Positions 27,877 to 36,382 of a DNA stretch of 64,000 bases are shown piece by piece (position 1 is the first letter of the stretch; every line of letters begins with the position of its first letter). A program made the position numbers and the translations under genes. The notes below the pieces were generated by a model. It saw only the letters and a program-made list of their open reading frames with translations, searched no databases and was not told where the DNA came from. Source of the DNA: Bailinhaonella thermotolerans (lineage in GTDB: Bacteria > Actinomycetota > Actinomycetes > Streptosporangiales > Streptosporangiaceae); the NCBI RefSeq assembly GCF_003594875.1, contig NZ_QZEY01000006.1:1-64000 (forward strand), written 5' to 3'.

Positions 27877-28713
27877 GGCCCAGACCTCCAGCCGGCCACC
27901 CTAGTTGTTGCTCTCGATCAGTCGCTTTCGCTTTCCGGTGAATTTCCGCGATGTTCCCTCGGCCGTCCCTCGCCGGAGAGAGGGATTCACGGCGGCCATT
28001 CCCGCCGTGGACGGGGACGCCGGGCACGGCGATCCGGCCGCTGACATCGGTGACACCGCGGCGGGCGGCCTGACGGGCGACGACTCCGGAGAGGATCTCG
28101 GCAGGCCCGGGCCGGGCGCGGGCGGGCGAGGTGACGCGCGGGGCGATACGACGGCGTCCGGCCGGCCAGGATGTGACGTCGGGGCGCTTGCGCGTGACGC
28201 TGTCGTCGCGGACGATGTGCGGACCGCCGCCGGCCTCCAGCCGTTCCGGCGGCGACCCCCAACCGGCCGCCATGATCTCCCCCTGGTTCACGAGGCATGC
28301 CGCGGGTATCCCGCCCCCACCGTAGGCACGCCGCCCCCTGTCCGTTCCACCGCGACGGTGTGCGGCCAGCCGTCAATCCCCACCAGCACGATCCGCGCCC
28401 GCCGCGTCGCTCACGGCGGCACATTCCGCGCCGAGGCCGACCGCCGCGGCTCTTCTTCTCGCTCCCGCAAGGGACTGCCGCCGCAACCCGCATCCTCCAG
28501 CTCCGTCAATACGGATAGTCACGGCCCCCCGAGACAATCCTGGGATCGCCCCTCTCCTTCCCGCTCCACCCTGTCAGACAGCATGATTAATGGATCTTTC
28601 GGACAACATGATGACTGTATCCGGCAATACGACCCCTCTCGACCCCTAAAGGCCCCCTATCTCCCCCCTTCGAGGGACCAACTAGGACATTCGATAGTTA
28701 TGGTGTGGATGAC
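27877..28713. other. 837-bp intergenic region at the cluster edge
   Basis: Open frames here lack codon bias and homology I can recognise, so I call no gene. The left two thirds may hold decayed coding sequence. The right 200 bp are clearly more AT-rich and carry regulatory-looking repeats: an 11-mer GACAGCATGAT/GACAACATGAT repeated at 28577-28587 and 28602-28612, and a series of CCCCTC/CCCCTA boxes at 28633-28659. Confidence 0.6.
28633..28659. promoter_or_regulatory. Triplet of CCCCTA-type boxes before the metallophosphoesterase/PPTase operon
   Basis: CCCCTC at 28633-28638, CCCCTA at 28643-28648 and CCCCTA at 28654-28659 are spaced 10 and 11 bp, one helical turn each. They end about 35 bp before a candidate -10 element GATAGT (28693-28698) serving the rightward operon. 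The same box in pairs precedes three operons of the polyketide cluster. Confidence 0.55.
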
Positions 28714-29538
28714 ATGAACCTGCTGGCGATCAGCGACCTGCACGTGGCGTTCCCCGAGAATCGGTCGCATCTTCGTGACCTGCGGCCCATTTCGGAGTCG
28801 GACTGGCTCCTGGTGGCCGGCGACGTGGCCGAGCGCATGGACGACATCGAATGGGCGCTGCGACTGCTCGGCGACCGGTTCGCCACCGTGGTGTGGGCCC
28901 CGGGCAACCACGAGCTGTGGTCCTTCCCCGACCGCCCCGACGAGCCCCGCGGCGCCGCGCGCTACCGCGCCCTGGTCGAGCTCTGCCGCCGGCTCGGCGT
29001 GCTGACCCCGGAGGATCCGTACCCGGTCTGGCCCGGCCGGGACGGCCCGGTGACCGTGGCGCCGCTGTTCCTCCTGTACGACTACAGCTTCCGGCCCGAC
29101 GGCGTCGCGTCCAAGGCCGAGGCGCTGCGGCTGGCCCACGACGCGGGCGTGGTCTGCACGGACGAGGTGCTCCTGGACCCCGATCCCTACCCGAGCGTGG
29201 ACGCCTGGTGCGCGGCCCGCCTCGCCGTCACCGAGCGGCGCCTGGCCGAACTGCCGGACGGCGCGCGGACGGTCCTGGTCAACCACTACCCGCTGGTCCG
29301 CGAGCCGACCCGGGTCCTGCGCTACCCGGAGTTCGCCCTGTGGTGCGGCACCGAGCGCACCGCCAAGTGGCACCTGCGGTACAACGCCGCCGCCGTCGTC
29401 TACGGGCATCTGCACATCCCGCGCACCACCTGGCACGACGGCGTGCGGTTCGAGGAGGTCTCGCTGGGCTACCCGCGCGAGTGGCGGCGGCGCGGCGGGC
29501 CCCGCCACCCGGTGACCATCCTGCCGGAGGACCCGTGA
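28714..29538 (+). CDS. Calcineurin-like metallophosphoesterase
   Basis: This 274-residue protein carries all metal-binding motifs of the calcineurin superfamily: SDLH at the N terminus, VAGDVAE, APGNHELW, LVNHYPL and GHLHIP. The fold is therefore a two-metal phosphoesterase; the substrate is unknown. Its gene overlaps a phosphopantetheinyl transferase gene by 4 nt. A phosphoesterase beside an Sfp-type transferase is common in actinomycetes, and a role in removing phosphopantetheine or in CoA salvage has been imagined but is not shown by sequence. A GTG at 28705, 6 nt after a GATAGT -10 box, would add three residues and could be the start of a leaderless transcript. Confidence 0.88.
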   Translation: MNLLAISDLHVAFPENRSHLRDLRPISESDWLLVAGDVAERMDDIEWALRLLGDRFATVVWAPGNHELWSFPDRPDEPRGAARYRALVELCRRLGVLTPEDPYPVWPGRDGPVTVAPLFLLYDYSFRPDGVASKAEALRLAHDAGVVCTDEVLLDPDPYPSVDAWCAARLAVTERRLAELPDGARTVLVNHYPLVREPTRVLRYPEFALWCGTERTAKWHLRYNAAAVVYGHLHIPRTTWHDGVRFEEVSLGYPREWRRRGGPRHPVTILPEDP

Positions 29539-30194
29539 TCGAGAGGCTGCTGCCGCCCTCGGCCGTCGCCGTGGAGGCGTACGACGACGCCGCCGACGCG
29601 CCGCTCTACCCCGAGGAGCGCGCCCACGTGGCCCGCGCGGTGGAGAAGCGGCGGCGCGAGTTCGCCACGGTACGGCGGTGCGCCCGCGACGCGCTCGCCG
29701 GGCTGGGCGTCGCCCCGGCGCCGATCCTGCCGGCCGAGCGCGGCGCGCCCGCATGGCCGCCGGGTGTGGTCGGCAGCATGACGCACTGCGCCGGCTACCG
29801 GGCCGCCGCCGTGGCCAGGGCGGCCGATCTCACCGCCATCGGCATCGACGCCGAGCCCCACGCGCCGCTGCCGGACGGCGTGCTGGAGGCGATCTCGCGC
29901 CCCGACGACAGGGCCGGCCTGGCGGCCCTCCCGCCGGGCCAGGTCTGCTGGGACCGGCTCCTGTTCTGCGCCAAGGAGGCGGTCTACAAGGCCTGGTTCC
30001 CGCTGACCCGCCGCCCCCTCGGCTTCGAGGACGCCTCCGTGGACATCGACCCGGCCCCCGAGGCCACCGCCTCCGAGGCTCGCGAGGGGGCGTTCCGCGC
30101 GCGGCTGCACACCGAGGGCCCGTGGCGTACGCTCACGGGCCGCTGGCTCGCCACGGGCGCCCTCCTCATCACGGTCATCACCGTGGAGCGGTGA
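29535..30194 (+). CDS. Sfp-type 4'-phosphopantetheinyl transferase
   Basis: This 219-residue enzyme transfers phosphopantetheine from CoA to carrier-protein serines, converting PKS ACPs and the discrete ACP to their active form. The family motifs are present in order: GSMTHCAGYRAA (about residue 76), AIGIDAEPH (about 97, with the metal-binding Asp and Glu) and FCAKEAVYKAW (about 145). Length and pattern match the actinobacterial Sfp/SePptII group. The GTG start overlaps the phosphoesterase stop by 4 nt, so they form one operon. CCCCTA boxes in front of that operon resemble those of the polyketide genes, which makes it a likely modifying enzyme for the cluster. Confidence 0.93.
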   Translation: MIERLLPPSAVAVEAYDDAADAPLYPEERAHVARAVEKRRREFATVRRCARDALAGLGVAPAPILPAERGAPAWPPGVVGSMTHCAGYRAAAVARAADLTAIGIDAEPHAPLPDGVLEAISRPDDRAGLAALPPGQVCWDRLLFCAKEAVYKAWFPLTRRPLGFEDASVDIDPAPEATASEAREGAFRARLHTEGPWRTLTGRWLATGALLITVITVER

Positions 30195-30197
30195 CCC

Positions 30198-30246
30198 GCC
30201 CGCCCGGGAACGCGGCGCACCGCCGTACCGCGATCCCCGGGCGGGC
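30198..30246. terminator. Bidirectional terminator between PPTase and acyl-CoA dehydrogenase
   Basis: GCCCGCCCGGG (30198-30208) pairs perfectly with CCCGGGCGGGC (30236-30246). The loop contains a second short GCGG/CCGC stem. It fills the gap between two convergent genes. Confidence 0.65.
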
Positions 30247-30248
30247 CC

Positions 30249-31463
30249 TCAGCGGACGGTCAGGCCGGTGACCGCGCGGCCGATGATCAGGCGCTGGATC
30301 TCCGACGTCCCCTCGAAGATGGTGTAGATCTTGGCGTCGCGGTGCCAGCGCTCCACCGGGTGGTCGCGGGTGTAGCCCGCGCCGCCCAGGACCTGGATGG
30401 CCTGCTCGGTGACCCAGACGGCGGTCTCGCCCGCCACCAGCTTGGACATGGAGCCCTCGGCCTGGGCGAAGGGCCGGGCGTTGCGCGCCATCCAGGCGGC
30501 CCGCCAGGTCAGGAGGCGGGCGACGTCCACCTTGGTGGCCATGTCGGCCAGGAGGAAGGCGATCGCCTGGTTCTCGCCGATGGGACGGCCGAACTGGTGG
30601 CGCTCCACGGCGTAGTCACGGGCGTACTCGTAGGCCGCGCGCGCGATGCCCACCGCCATCGCGGCGACGCTGGGGCGGGACGCCTCGAAGGTGCGCATGG
30701 CCGCCTGCTGGCCGCTGCGCCGGCCCTCGCGGGCCCGGGCCAGGCGCTCGTCGAGCTTCTCCTTGCCGCCCAGCAGGCAGCTCCCGGGCACCCGGACGTT
30801 GTCGAGGACCACCTCGGCGGTGTGGCTGGCGCGGATGCCGTGCTTCTTGAACTTCTGGCCCTGCGACAGCCCCCTGGTGCCCGGCGGGATGATGAAGCTG
30901 GCCTGGCCCCGGGTGCCCAGGTCGGGGTCCACCGAGGCCACGACGATGTGGACGTTGGCGATGCCGCCGTTGGTCGCCCAGGTCTTCACACCGTTGATGA
31001 CCCACTCGCCCGCCGCCTCGTCGAAGACGGCGCGGGTCCTGATCGCCCCCACGTCGCTGCCGGCGTCGGGCTCGGACGCGCAGAACGCCCCGAGCTTGAC
31101 GTCGTCGGGGGTCCCGAACATCTGCGGGATCCACTCGCCGACCTGCTCGGGGGTGCCGTTGGCGGTGACCGAGACGGCGGCCAGCCCGGTGCCGACGATG
31201 GACAGGCCGATGCCCGCGTCGCCCCAGAAGATCTCCTCGAACGCCACGGGGATGCCGAGGCCGCTCTCCTCGAACCACTGCTGCGCGAAGAAGTCGAGCG
31301 AGTAGAGCCCGATCTTGGCGGCCTCCTGGAGGATCGGCCAGGGCGTCTCCTCACGCTCGTCCCACTCGGCCCCGGCCGGCCGGATCACGTCCCTGGCGAA
31401 CTCGTGCACCCAGTCGCGCACCTCGCGAATTTCCTCGCTGAGCTCCATCGAGAAGCCGCTCAT
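30249..31463 (-). CDS. Acyl-CoA dehydrogenase
   Basis: This 404-residue flavoenzyme introduces the alpha,beta double bond in acyl-CoA thioesters. FAD and substrate motifs are seen in [21 protein letters not shown] and [14 protein letters not shown]. The C-terminal part has [39 protein letters not shown] and the catalytic glutamate in [12 protein letters not shown]. The length is normal for the family. The ATG at 31463 starts [11 protein letters not shown]; the internal ATG five codons later is an alternative. A perfect 7-bp inverted repeat 23 bp upstream suggests control by a TetR- or GntR-like repressor. Substrate chain length cannot be told, and no fatty-acid genes are adjacent. Confidence 0.92.
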   Translation of the reverse strand: MSGFSMELSEEIREVRDWVHEFARDVIRPAGAEWDEREETPWPILQEAAKIGLYSLDFFAQQWFEESGLGIPVAFEEIFWGDAGIGLSIVGTGLAAVSVTANGTPEQVGEWIPQMFGTPDDVKLGAFCASEPDAGSDVGAIRTRAVFDEAAGEWVINGVKTWATNGGIANVHIVVASVDPDLGTRGQASFIIPPGTRGLSQGQKFKKHGIRASHTAEVVLDNVRVPGSCLLGGKEKLDERLARAREGRRSGQQAAMRTFEASRPSVAAMAVGIARAAYEYARDYAVERHQFGRPIGENQAIAFLLADMATKVDVARLLTWRAAWMARNARPFAQAEGSMSKLVAGETAVWVTEQAIQVLGGAGYTRDHPVERWHRDAKIYTIFEGTSEIQRLIIGRAVTGLTVR

Positions 31464-31485
31464 CTAACCCACCCCTCGGCGAAAA

Positions 31486-31500
31486 GTTACCGGCGGTAAC
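31486..31500. promoter_or_regulatory. Palindromic operator before acyl-CoA dehydrogenase
   Basis: GTTACCG-G-CGGTAAC is a perfect inverted repeat with 7-bp arms, centred 30 bp upstream of the start codon. The gap beyond it (31501-31762) contains GGCGGCCC-rich degenerate repeats and no recognisable gene. Confidence 0.6.
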
Positions 31501-31762
31501 ACCCTACCGCGCGGCCACCCCGGCAGCACTCCCCCGGCCCTGGCCGCCGCGCCCGGCTTCCCGCCCCGGGCCGTACGGCGGGGCGGCCTCGGCCACATCC
31601 GCGCGGGGCGCGGGCGCCCAGGTCACCGCATCCCGGGGCGGATCGCCGTACGGCCTCCGGCGGGCGGGACCGGCGGGAGCGGCCCGGGCGCGCGGGCGGC
31701 GTCCGGCGCGGCCCCCACCGTCCGGCGGCCCCACGGCCGGCGGCCCAAGGGTCCGGCGGCCC

Positions 31763-32965
31763 CTACCGCCCGGCGGGCGCTCCGGCGCGGCGGGCCGCCA
31801 CCAGGACGATCGCGGCTCCGGCGGCCTGCACCAGCGCGACGGCGGCGAGCACCACGGCGAAGCCCCCGGCCGCCGCGAGGCCGCCCGCGAGCTGCGGGCC
31901 GAGCGCGGCCCCGGCGAAGAGCATGAAGGTGAACAGCGACACCCCGGTGCCCCGCGCCGCCCCGGCCCACCGCCCGACGGTCTCGACCATCGCGGGGGCC
32001 GTCGCCGCGATCGCGCCGGAGAACAGCGCCAGCGCCAGCGCGAGCCCGACGACGTTCGACGAGGTCAGCACGGTCAGCGCGGTCAGCCCCGCGGCGGCCG
32101 CGGCGAGGAGCAGGCCGAGGCCGGCGCGGCGGGGCGCGGGCACCCTGGCCAGCCAGGGCATCAGGAGCGGCACGGCCACGATCGCGGGCAGCGCGGTGGC
32201 GCGCAGCGCGAGCAGCGGGCCGGGGGCCCATCCGGCGAGCTGGAGGCCGGTGTAGACGCCGACGAACCCGGTGAGCAGCGTGGTGGTCGCGAGGTACAGC
32301 GGCGGCAGGCCCGGGGTGCGCAGCAGGCCGGGGACCGCGCGGTAGACCGCGAACGGCGACCCGGCGGCGTTCTCGGCCGGCGCGTCGGGGAGCAGGACCC
32401 GGCGCACGGCCAGGGCGAGGAGGGCGAATCCGGCCGCGGAGGCCAGGAAGAACACCCGCCAGCCGGCCACGGCCAGCACGCCCTGCGCCGCGACCTGGGC
32501 GACCACGGCCGAGGCGAGGTAGGCGCTGGTGAGAGCGGCCAGGGCGGGGGCCCGGCGGTCCGGGTCGAAGCGCTCGGCCACATAGGCGAACGCGGCGGGC
32601 GGGAACGCGGCGGCGGTCACGCCCTGGAGCACGCGCAGCCCGATCGCCACGCCGAGGCCGGGCGCGGCGGCGACGAGGGCGGTGGTGACGGCGGTGGCGG
32701 CGAGCCCGGCGACGATCACCCGGCGGCGGCCGTACCGGTCGGAGACGGGGCCGAAGAGCAGGAAGCCCGCGGCGTACCCGGTCGAGAACGCGGTGGCCAG
32801 CCAGGCGGGGGCCGAGGGCGCGACGGCCCACTCGCGCGCGAGCGAACCGAACATCGGGATCACGGCGTAGAGCTGACCGGTGAGCAGCAGCGCGACGCCG
32901 ACGAGCACCGGGAGGGTCCGGGCGAAGGCCGCGCGAGCCGGCCCGGCGGATGCGATAGCGGTCAT
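31763..32965 (-). CDS. MFS transporter (12 TM, AraJ/Bcr-like efflux type)
   Basis: This 400-residue membrane protein has about 12 hydrophobic helices and the MFS signature FGPVSDRYGRRRVIVAG between helices 2 and 3. It is probably a small-molecule exporter, as the layout (divergent from a TetR regulator across a 64-bp operator region) is typical of drug efflux pairs. The ATG at 32965 is chosen because it begins right before the first helix and lies close to the operator; longer versions would run through the operator and into the regulator gene. No Shine-Dalgarno sequence is visible, so initiation may be leaderless. No substrate can be inferred. Confidence 0.88.
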   Translation of the reverse strand: MTAIASAGPARAAFARTLPVLVGVALLLTGQLYAVIPMFGSLAREWAVAPSAPAWLATAFSTGYAAGFLLFGPVSDRYGRRRVIVAGLAATAVTTALVAAAPGLGVAIGLRVLQGVTAAAFPPAAFAYVAERFDPDRRAPALAALTSAYLASAVVAQVAAQGVLAVAGWRVFFLASAAGFALLALAVRRVLLPDAPAENAAGSPFAVYRAVPGLLRTPGLPPLYLATTTLLTGFVGVYTGLQLAGWAPGPLLALRATALPAIVAVPLLMPWLARVPAPRRAGLGLLLAAAAAGLTALTVLTSSNVVGLALALALFSGAIAATAPAMVETVGRWAGAARGTGVSLFTFMLFAGAALGPQLAGGLAAAGGFAVVLAAVALVQAAGAAIVLVAARRAGAPAGR

Positions 32966-32984
32966 GAGGAGAACGCTATACCAA

Positions 32985-33015
32985 CCAACTAGTTGGATGC
33001 CAACTGGATGGTTGG
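32985..33015. promoter_or_regulatory. TetR operator between MFS and regulator
   Basis: CCAACTAGTTGG (32985-32996) is a perfect 12-bp palindrome. CCAAC...GTTGG recurs at 33000-33015, so the 64-bp gap carries two adjacent dyads built from the same half-site, likely bound by the regulator encoded at 33030. Confidence 0.75.
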
Positions 33016-33029
33016 GATAGTCTGTCGTC

Positions 33030-33602
33030 ATGCCGAAGGACACGACCGCCACCCGGGACGCCCTCCTCTGCGCCGCCCGGGCGGAGTTCGCCGAGCACGG
33101 GATCGCCGGAGCGCGTGTGGACCGCATCGCGCAGCGGGCCGGCGTGAACAAGGAGCGCATCTACGGGCATTTCGGCAACAAGGAGAAGCTGTTCGACGCG
33201 GTGATGCGGGACGCGCTCGACGAGGTGGCCGAGTCCGTGGCGTTGCCCGGGGACGACCCGGTGGACTACGTGGGCCGCATCTACGACTTCCACCGCGACA
33301 ACCCGACCGTGGTGCGCCTGCTGATGTGGGAGGCGCTGCACTACCGCCAGGAGGCGCTGCCGGGCGAGGCCCAGCGCGTGGCCCAGTCCGCCCGCAAGGT
33401 CGAGTCGCTGGCGCGGGGCCTGGGCCGCGACCCGTCACCGGACGTGGCGCGGCTCGTGCTGACCCTCATCGGCCTGGCGGTGTGGCCGAACGCGATGCCG
33501 ACGGTGGCCCGCCTCATCGTCGGCCCCGAGGCCGACACCCCCGAGGGCAAGGACCGGATGCGCGATCACGTCGTCGAGTTCGCCCGCGCCGCCCTGTCCT
33601 GA
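33030..33602 (+). CDS. TetR-family transcriptional regulator
   Basis: This 190-residue protein has a typical TetR DNA-binding domain (about residues 8-55): RDALLCAARAEFAEHG, VDRIAQRAGVNKERIYGHFGNKEKLFDAVM. The C-terminal domain appears to be a standard helical ligand pocket. It is encoded divergently from the MFS gene, and the intergenic palindromes with TTGG half-sites are the expected operator, so autoregulation plus control of the exporter is likely. A GATAGT element 8 nt before the ATG suggests a very short or absent leader. It ends shortly before the convergent GpgS gene. Confidence 0.9.
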   Translation: MPKDTTATRDALLCAARAEFAEHGIAGARVDRIAQRAGVNKERIYGHFGNKEKLFDAVMRDALDEVAESVALPGDDPVDYVGRIYDFHRDNPTVVRLLMWEALHYRQEALPGEAQRVAQSARKVESLARGLGRDPSPDVARLVLTLIGLAVWPNAMPTVARLIVGPEADTPEGKDRMRDHVVEFARAALS

Positions 33603-33657
33603 CCATCACGCCGTACGGCCAGCGCGGGCCGGGGCATCCCGGGAACGGCGCCGGCCG

Positions 33658-34608
33658 CTACGCCGCGCCCAGCCGTTCCCGGACCTCCCGCATCGGGGGG
33701 CGTTCGGCCACGGCCACGTCGCGGACCGTCACGCTGTGCCCCGCGGGGGTGCGGCGGAACTGGGTGAGGCTGGCGGCGGGGGTGTGGAGGGGGACCAGCT
33801 TGCCGTGGCGTTCCAGGCGGGACCAGGCGGTGTGGAGGAGCTGGGCGGACATCGCGCCCAGGGCGTCGATGCCCTGGTGGGAGTGGACGCGGGTGCCCAG
33901 GTCCACCTGGGCCAGGGCGTCCAGGCCGCACAGTTCCAGGAGGTCGATGAGCAGGGCCAGCTCGACGCCGTACCCCGTCACGAACGGCACGCGTTCGAGG
34001 ACGTCGCGGCGCGCGGCGTACTCCCCCGCGAGGGGCTGGACGAAGCCGGCCAGGCGGGGCCAGTGCAGGTTGATCAGCGGGCGCGCGACCAGCTCGGTGA
34101 CCCGGCCCCCGGCGCCGCTCTCGCCCGCGAGCGGCCGGTCGTAGCAGCCCTTGACGAACGCGACGGACGGGTCGGCCAGCAGCGGCCCGAGCAGGCCGGT
34201 GACGAACGACGGGGTGAAGTTGAGCAGGTCGGCGTCCGCGAACACCACGATGTCGCCCGAGGTGGCCGCGAGCGACTTCCACAGCGCCTCGCCCTTGCCG
34301 TCCAGCGGCTTGAGATCCGGCAGCACCTCGTCCTGGGCGACGACGCGGGCCCCGGCCGCGCGGGCGACGGCCGCGGTGTCGTCGGTGGAGCGGGAGTCCA
34401 CCACGACCAGCTCGTCCACCAGGGGCGCGGCCTCCATCAGCTCGCGGCGGATGACGCCCGCGATGACGCCGACCGTCTCGCGCTCGTTCCTGGCGGGCAG
34501 CACGACGCTGACCGTCCGCCCGCCCTTGGCCTCCAGCAGCCCGGCCAGGGGCCAGCGGGCCGCCGAGGAGGTGCGCGCGGACGTCCAGGCCTCGACCTCA
34601 GGCAGCAC
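33658..34608 (-). CDS. gpgS: Glucosyl-3-phosphoglycerate synthase
   Basis: This 316-residue GT-A family enzyme (GT81) transfers glucose from a nucleotide sugar to 3-phosphoglycerate, the first step toward glucosylglycerate and, in mycobacteria, polymethylated polysaccharides. Visible motifs are VVLPARNERETVG (nucleotide-binding start), VVVDSRSTDDT, IVVFADADLLNF (metal-binding DxD-type segment) and GYGVELALLIDLL. Length matches characterised GpgS. Its start overlaps the end of the RamB reading frame by 11 nt; this overlap exists only because RamB runs on through a minisatellite, so the original gene boundary may have been wider. A poor ribosome site precedes the ATG. Confidence 0.9.
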   Translation of the reverse strand: MLPEVEAWTSARTSSAARWPLAGLLEAKGGRTVSVVLPARNERETVGVIAGVIRRELMEAAPLVDELVVVDSRSTDDTAAVARAAGARVVAQDEVLPDLKPLDGKGEALWKSLAATSGDIVVFADADLLNFTPSFVTGLLGPLLADPSVAFVKGCYDRPLAGESGAGGRVTELVARPLINLHWPRLAGFVQPLAGEYAARRDVLERVPFVTGYGVELALLIDLLELCGLDALAQVDLGTRVHSHQGIDALGAMSAQLLHTAWSRLERHGKLVPLHTPAASLTQFRRTPAGHSVTVRDVAVAERPPMREVRERLGAA

Positions 34609-36382
34609 GCGCCCGCCCCCTCGTCCCGTTTCTCACGTCAACACCGTAAGGCTTGTCCAGTACGTCCAGGTTTCCCAACGACGACCGGCCCCCGTCTAAT
34701 CCGCGCCCGCCGTACGACCGCGCAGGTCGGCGGCCGGTCGGCCCCCAGGCGGCGGCTACCGGCCGGCGGCTACCAGCCGGCGGCCACTGGTCGGCGGCCA
34801 CTGGTCGGCGGCCACTGGTCGGCGGCCACTGGTCGGCGGCCACTGGTCGGCGGCTACTGGTCGGCGGCCACTGGTCGGCGGCCACTGGTCGGCGGCCACT
34901 GGTCGGCGGCCACTGGTCGGCGGCGTGGCGCTCCAGGAAGCCGTAGACGTCGGCCTCGTCCACGCCGGGGAACGAGCCGGGCGGGAGGGCGGCGAGCACG
35001 TGGGAGTTGGCGCGGGCCGACGGCCAGACGTACCCCTCCCAGCGCTCGGCCAGCTCCTTGGGCGGTCGGCGGCAGCACTCCCCGGTGGGGCAGTTGGACT
35101 TGGTCCGGTTCGTGGTCTCGCGCCCGCGGAACCAGCGCGACTCCTTGTACGGCACGCCCAGCGTGATCGCGAAGTCCCGCTCGCGGCTGGGGTCCACGTG
35201 GGCCACGCACCAGTACGTCCCGGTGGGGGTGTCGGAGTACTGGTAGTAGAGCGAGAACCGGTCGGGCGAGGTGAACACCTGCCGCCCCGACCACTGCAGG
35301 CACATGCGCTGCCCCTCGATCGCGCCCTGCTCGTCGGCGGGCAGCAGGATCCCGTCGTTCTCGTACGCCTTGTAGATGATCCCGCCCGCGTCGTTGCGGA
35401 CGAAGTGGCAGCGCAGCCCCAGGTGGTGCGTGGCCAGGTTCGTGAACCGGTGCGCGGCCATCTCGTACGACACCGCGAACACGTCGCGCAGGTCCTCCAC
35501 CGACAGCGACCGCTCGGACTTGGCCTCCAGCAGGTACGGCACCGCCGAGGTCTCCGGCACGAGCACGGCCGCCGCGAAGTAGTTGGCCTCGACGCGCTGG
35601 CGGAGGAAGTCGGCGAAGTCGCGCGGCTTGGCGTGGCCGAGCGCGAGGTGGCCGAGGGCCTGGAGCAGGATCGTGCGCGGGGTGTGCATGCCGAGCTGCT
35701 CGCGCTTGAGGTAGATCCGGCGGTTGCGCTGGTCGGTGAGCGAGCGCACGGTCCGCGGCAGGTCCTGGACGGTATGCAGGGTGTACCCGAAGTGCGTGAC
35801 CAGGGCCAGCACGGTGCTCTGCGACAGGGCCCCGCCCCGGTAGCCGACGGCCTCCAGCGCGGCGGCGGCCTGCCGTTCGATCTCGGGGAAGTAGTTGTCG
35901 CGCTCGCGCATGCGCCGCCGCAGCTCGGCGTTGGCGACCCGGGCCTCCTCGGGGGTGGCGGTGCCCTTGGCGGCCCGGCGGCGCAGCTCCTGGTAGAGGC
36001 CGAGCACGTGCTCCAGCACGTCGTTGGGCACGCGGGCGGAGACCTTCAGGTGCGGCAGCCCGAGGCTCGCGTAGATGGGGTCCCGCTGGGCCTCCTCCAG
36101 CGCGATCTCGAGCTGGGCGCGGCGGTTCGGGGCCTGCCGGCGCAGCATCTCCTCCACCGGGACGCCGAGCGCGTCCGCCAGGGCCTTCAGCAGCGACAGC
36201 TTGGGCTCGCGCTTGCCGTTCTCCATCAGGGAGAGCTGGCTGGGCGCGCGACCGACGCGTTCGCCCAGTTCGGAGAGGGTGAACCCGCGGGCCTTGCGCA
36301 GGTGCCGGAGCCGCTGGCCAAAAGCCAGCAGATCCAGCTCGTTCGACAAACTCAGCGAGTCTTCACCCAGCAACGTTGCCAT
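34598..36382 (-). CDS. ramB: RamB-like regulator of acetate/glyoxylate metabolism with C-terminal repeat extension
   Basis: This 594-residue protein has an N-terminal XRE helix-turn-helix (about residues 20-80, FGQRLRHLRKARGFTLSELG and SQLSLMENGKREPKLS). An IrrE-like domain follows (about 190-320; HLALGH resembles a peptidase motif but lacks a full HExxH), then a C-terminal domain with a CPTGECC cysteine cluster. RamB homologues control isocitrate lyase and malate synthase in corynebacteria and mycobacteria, and this gene is divergent from isocitrate lyase, so the assignment is firm. The conserved part ends near residue 487. The last 107 residues are made by a 14-bp tandem repeat (AADQWPPTSGRRPV, four times with variation) and an Arg/Gly-rich tail, unlike the family. 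The ATG is 235 bp from the aceA start. Confidence 0.9.
   Translation of the reverse strand: MATLLGEDSLSLSNELDLLAFGQRLRHLRKARGFTLSELGERVGRAPSQLSLMENGKREPKLSLLKALADALGVPVEEMLRRQAPNRRAQLEIALEEAQRDPIYASLGLPHLKVSARVPNDVLEHVLGLYQELRRRAAKGTATPEEARVANAELRRRMRERDNYFPEIERQAAAALEAVGYRGGALSQSTVLALVTHFGYTLHTVQDLPRTVRSLTDQRNRRIYLKREQLGMHTPRTILLQALGHLALGHAKPRDFADFLRQRVEANYFAAAVLVPETSAVPYLLEAKSERSLSVEDLRDVFAVSYEMAAHRFTNLATHHLGLRCHFVRNDAGGIIYKAYENDGILLPADEQGAIEGQRMCLQWSGRQVFTSPDRFSLYYQYSDTPTGTYWCVAHVDPSRERDFAITLGVPYKESRWFRGRETTNRTKSNCPTGECCRRPPKELAERWEGYVWPSARANSHVLAALPPGSFPGVDEADVYGFLERHAADQWPPTSGRRPVAADQWPPTSSRRPVAADQWPPTSGRRPVAADQWPPAGSRRPVAAAWGPTGRRPARSYGGRGLDGGRSSLGNLDVLDKPYGVDVRNGTRGRARAA
34751..34918. 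repeat. 14-bp minisatellite (12 units) at the 3' end of ramB
   Basis: Twelve head-to-tail copies of GGCGGCCACTGGTC span exactly 168 bp. The two units farthest from the ramB core are diverged (CTACCGGCC, CTACCAGCC), one internal unit has CTACTGGTC, the rest are identical. The unit is not a multiple of three, yet all three phases are open, so three units encode a 14-residue protein repeat. Confidence 0.97.

Noticed and set aside
27905-28717. Possible protein genes in the 837-bp gap (both strands)
   Set aside because: Frames start without ribosome sites, lack actinobacterial third-position bias and contain low-complexity sequence; a short stretch on the - strand resembling IVLVGIDGWPHT is interrupted by stops.
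34751-34918. CRISPR-like array
   Set aside because: The 14-bp units are directly abutting with no spacers and lie inside a coding frame; it is a minisatellite.
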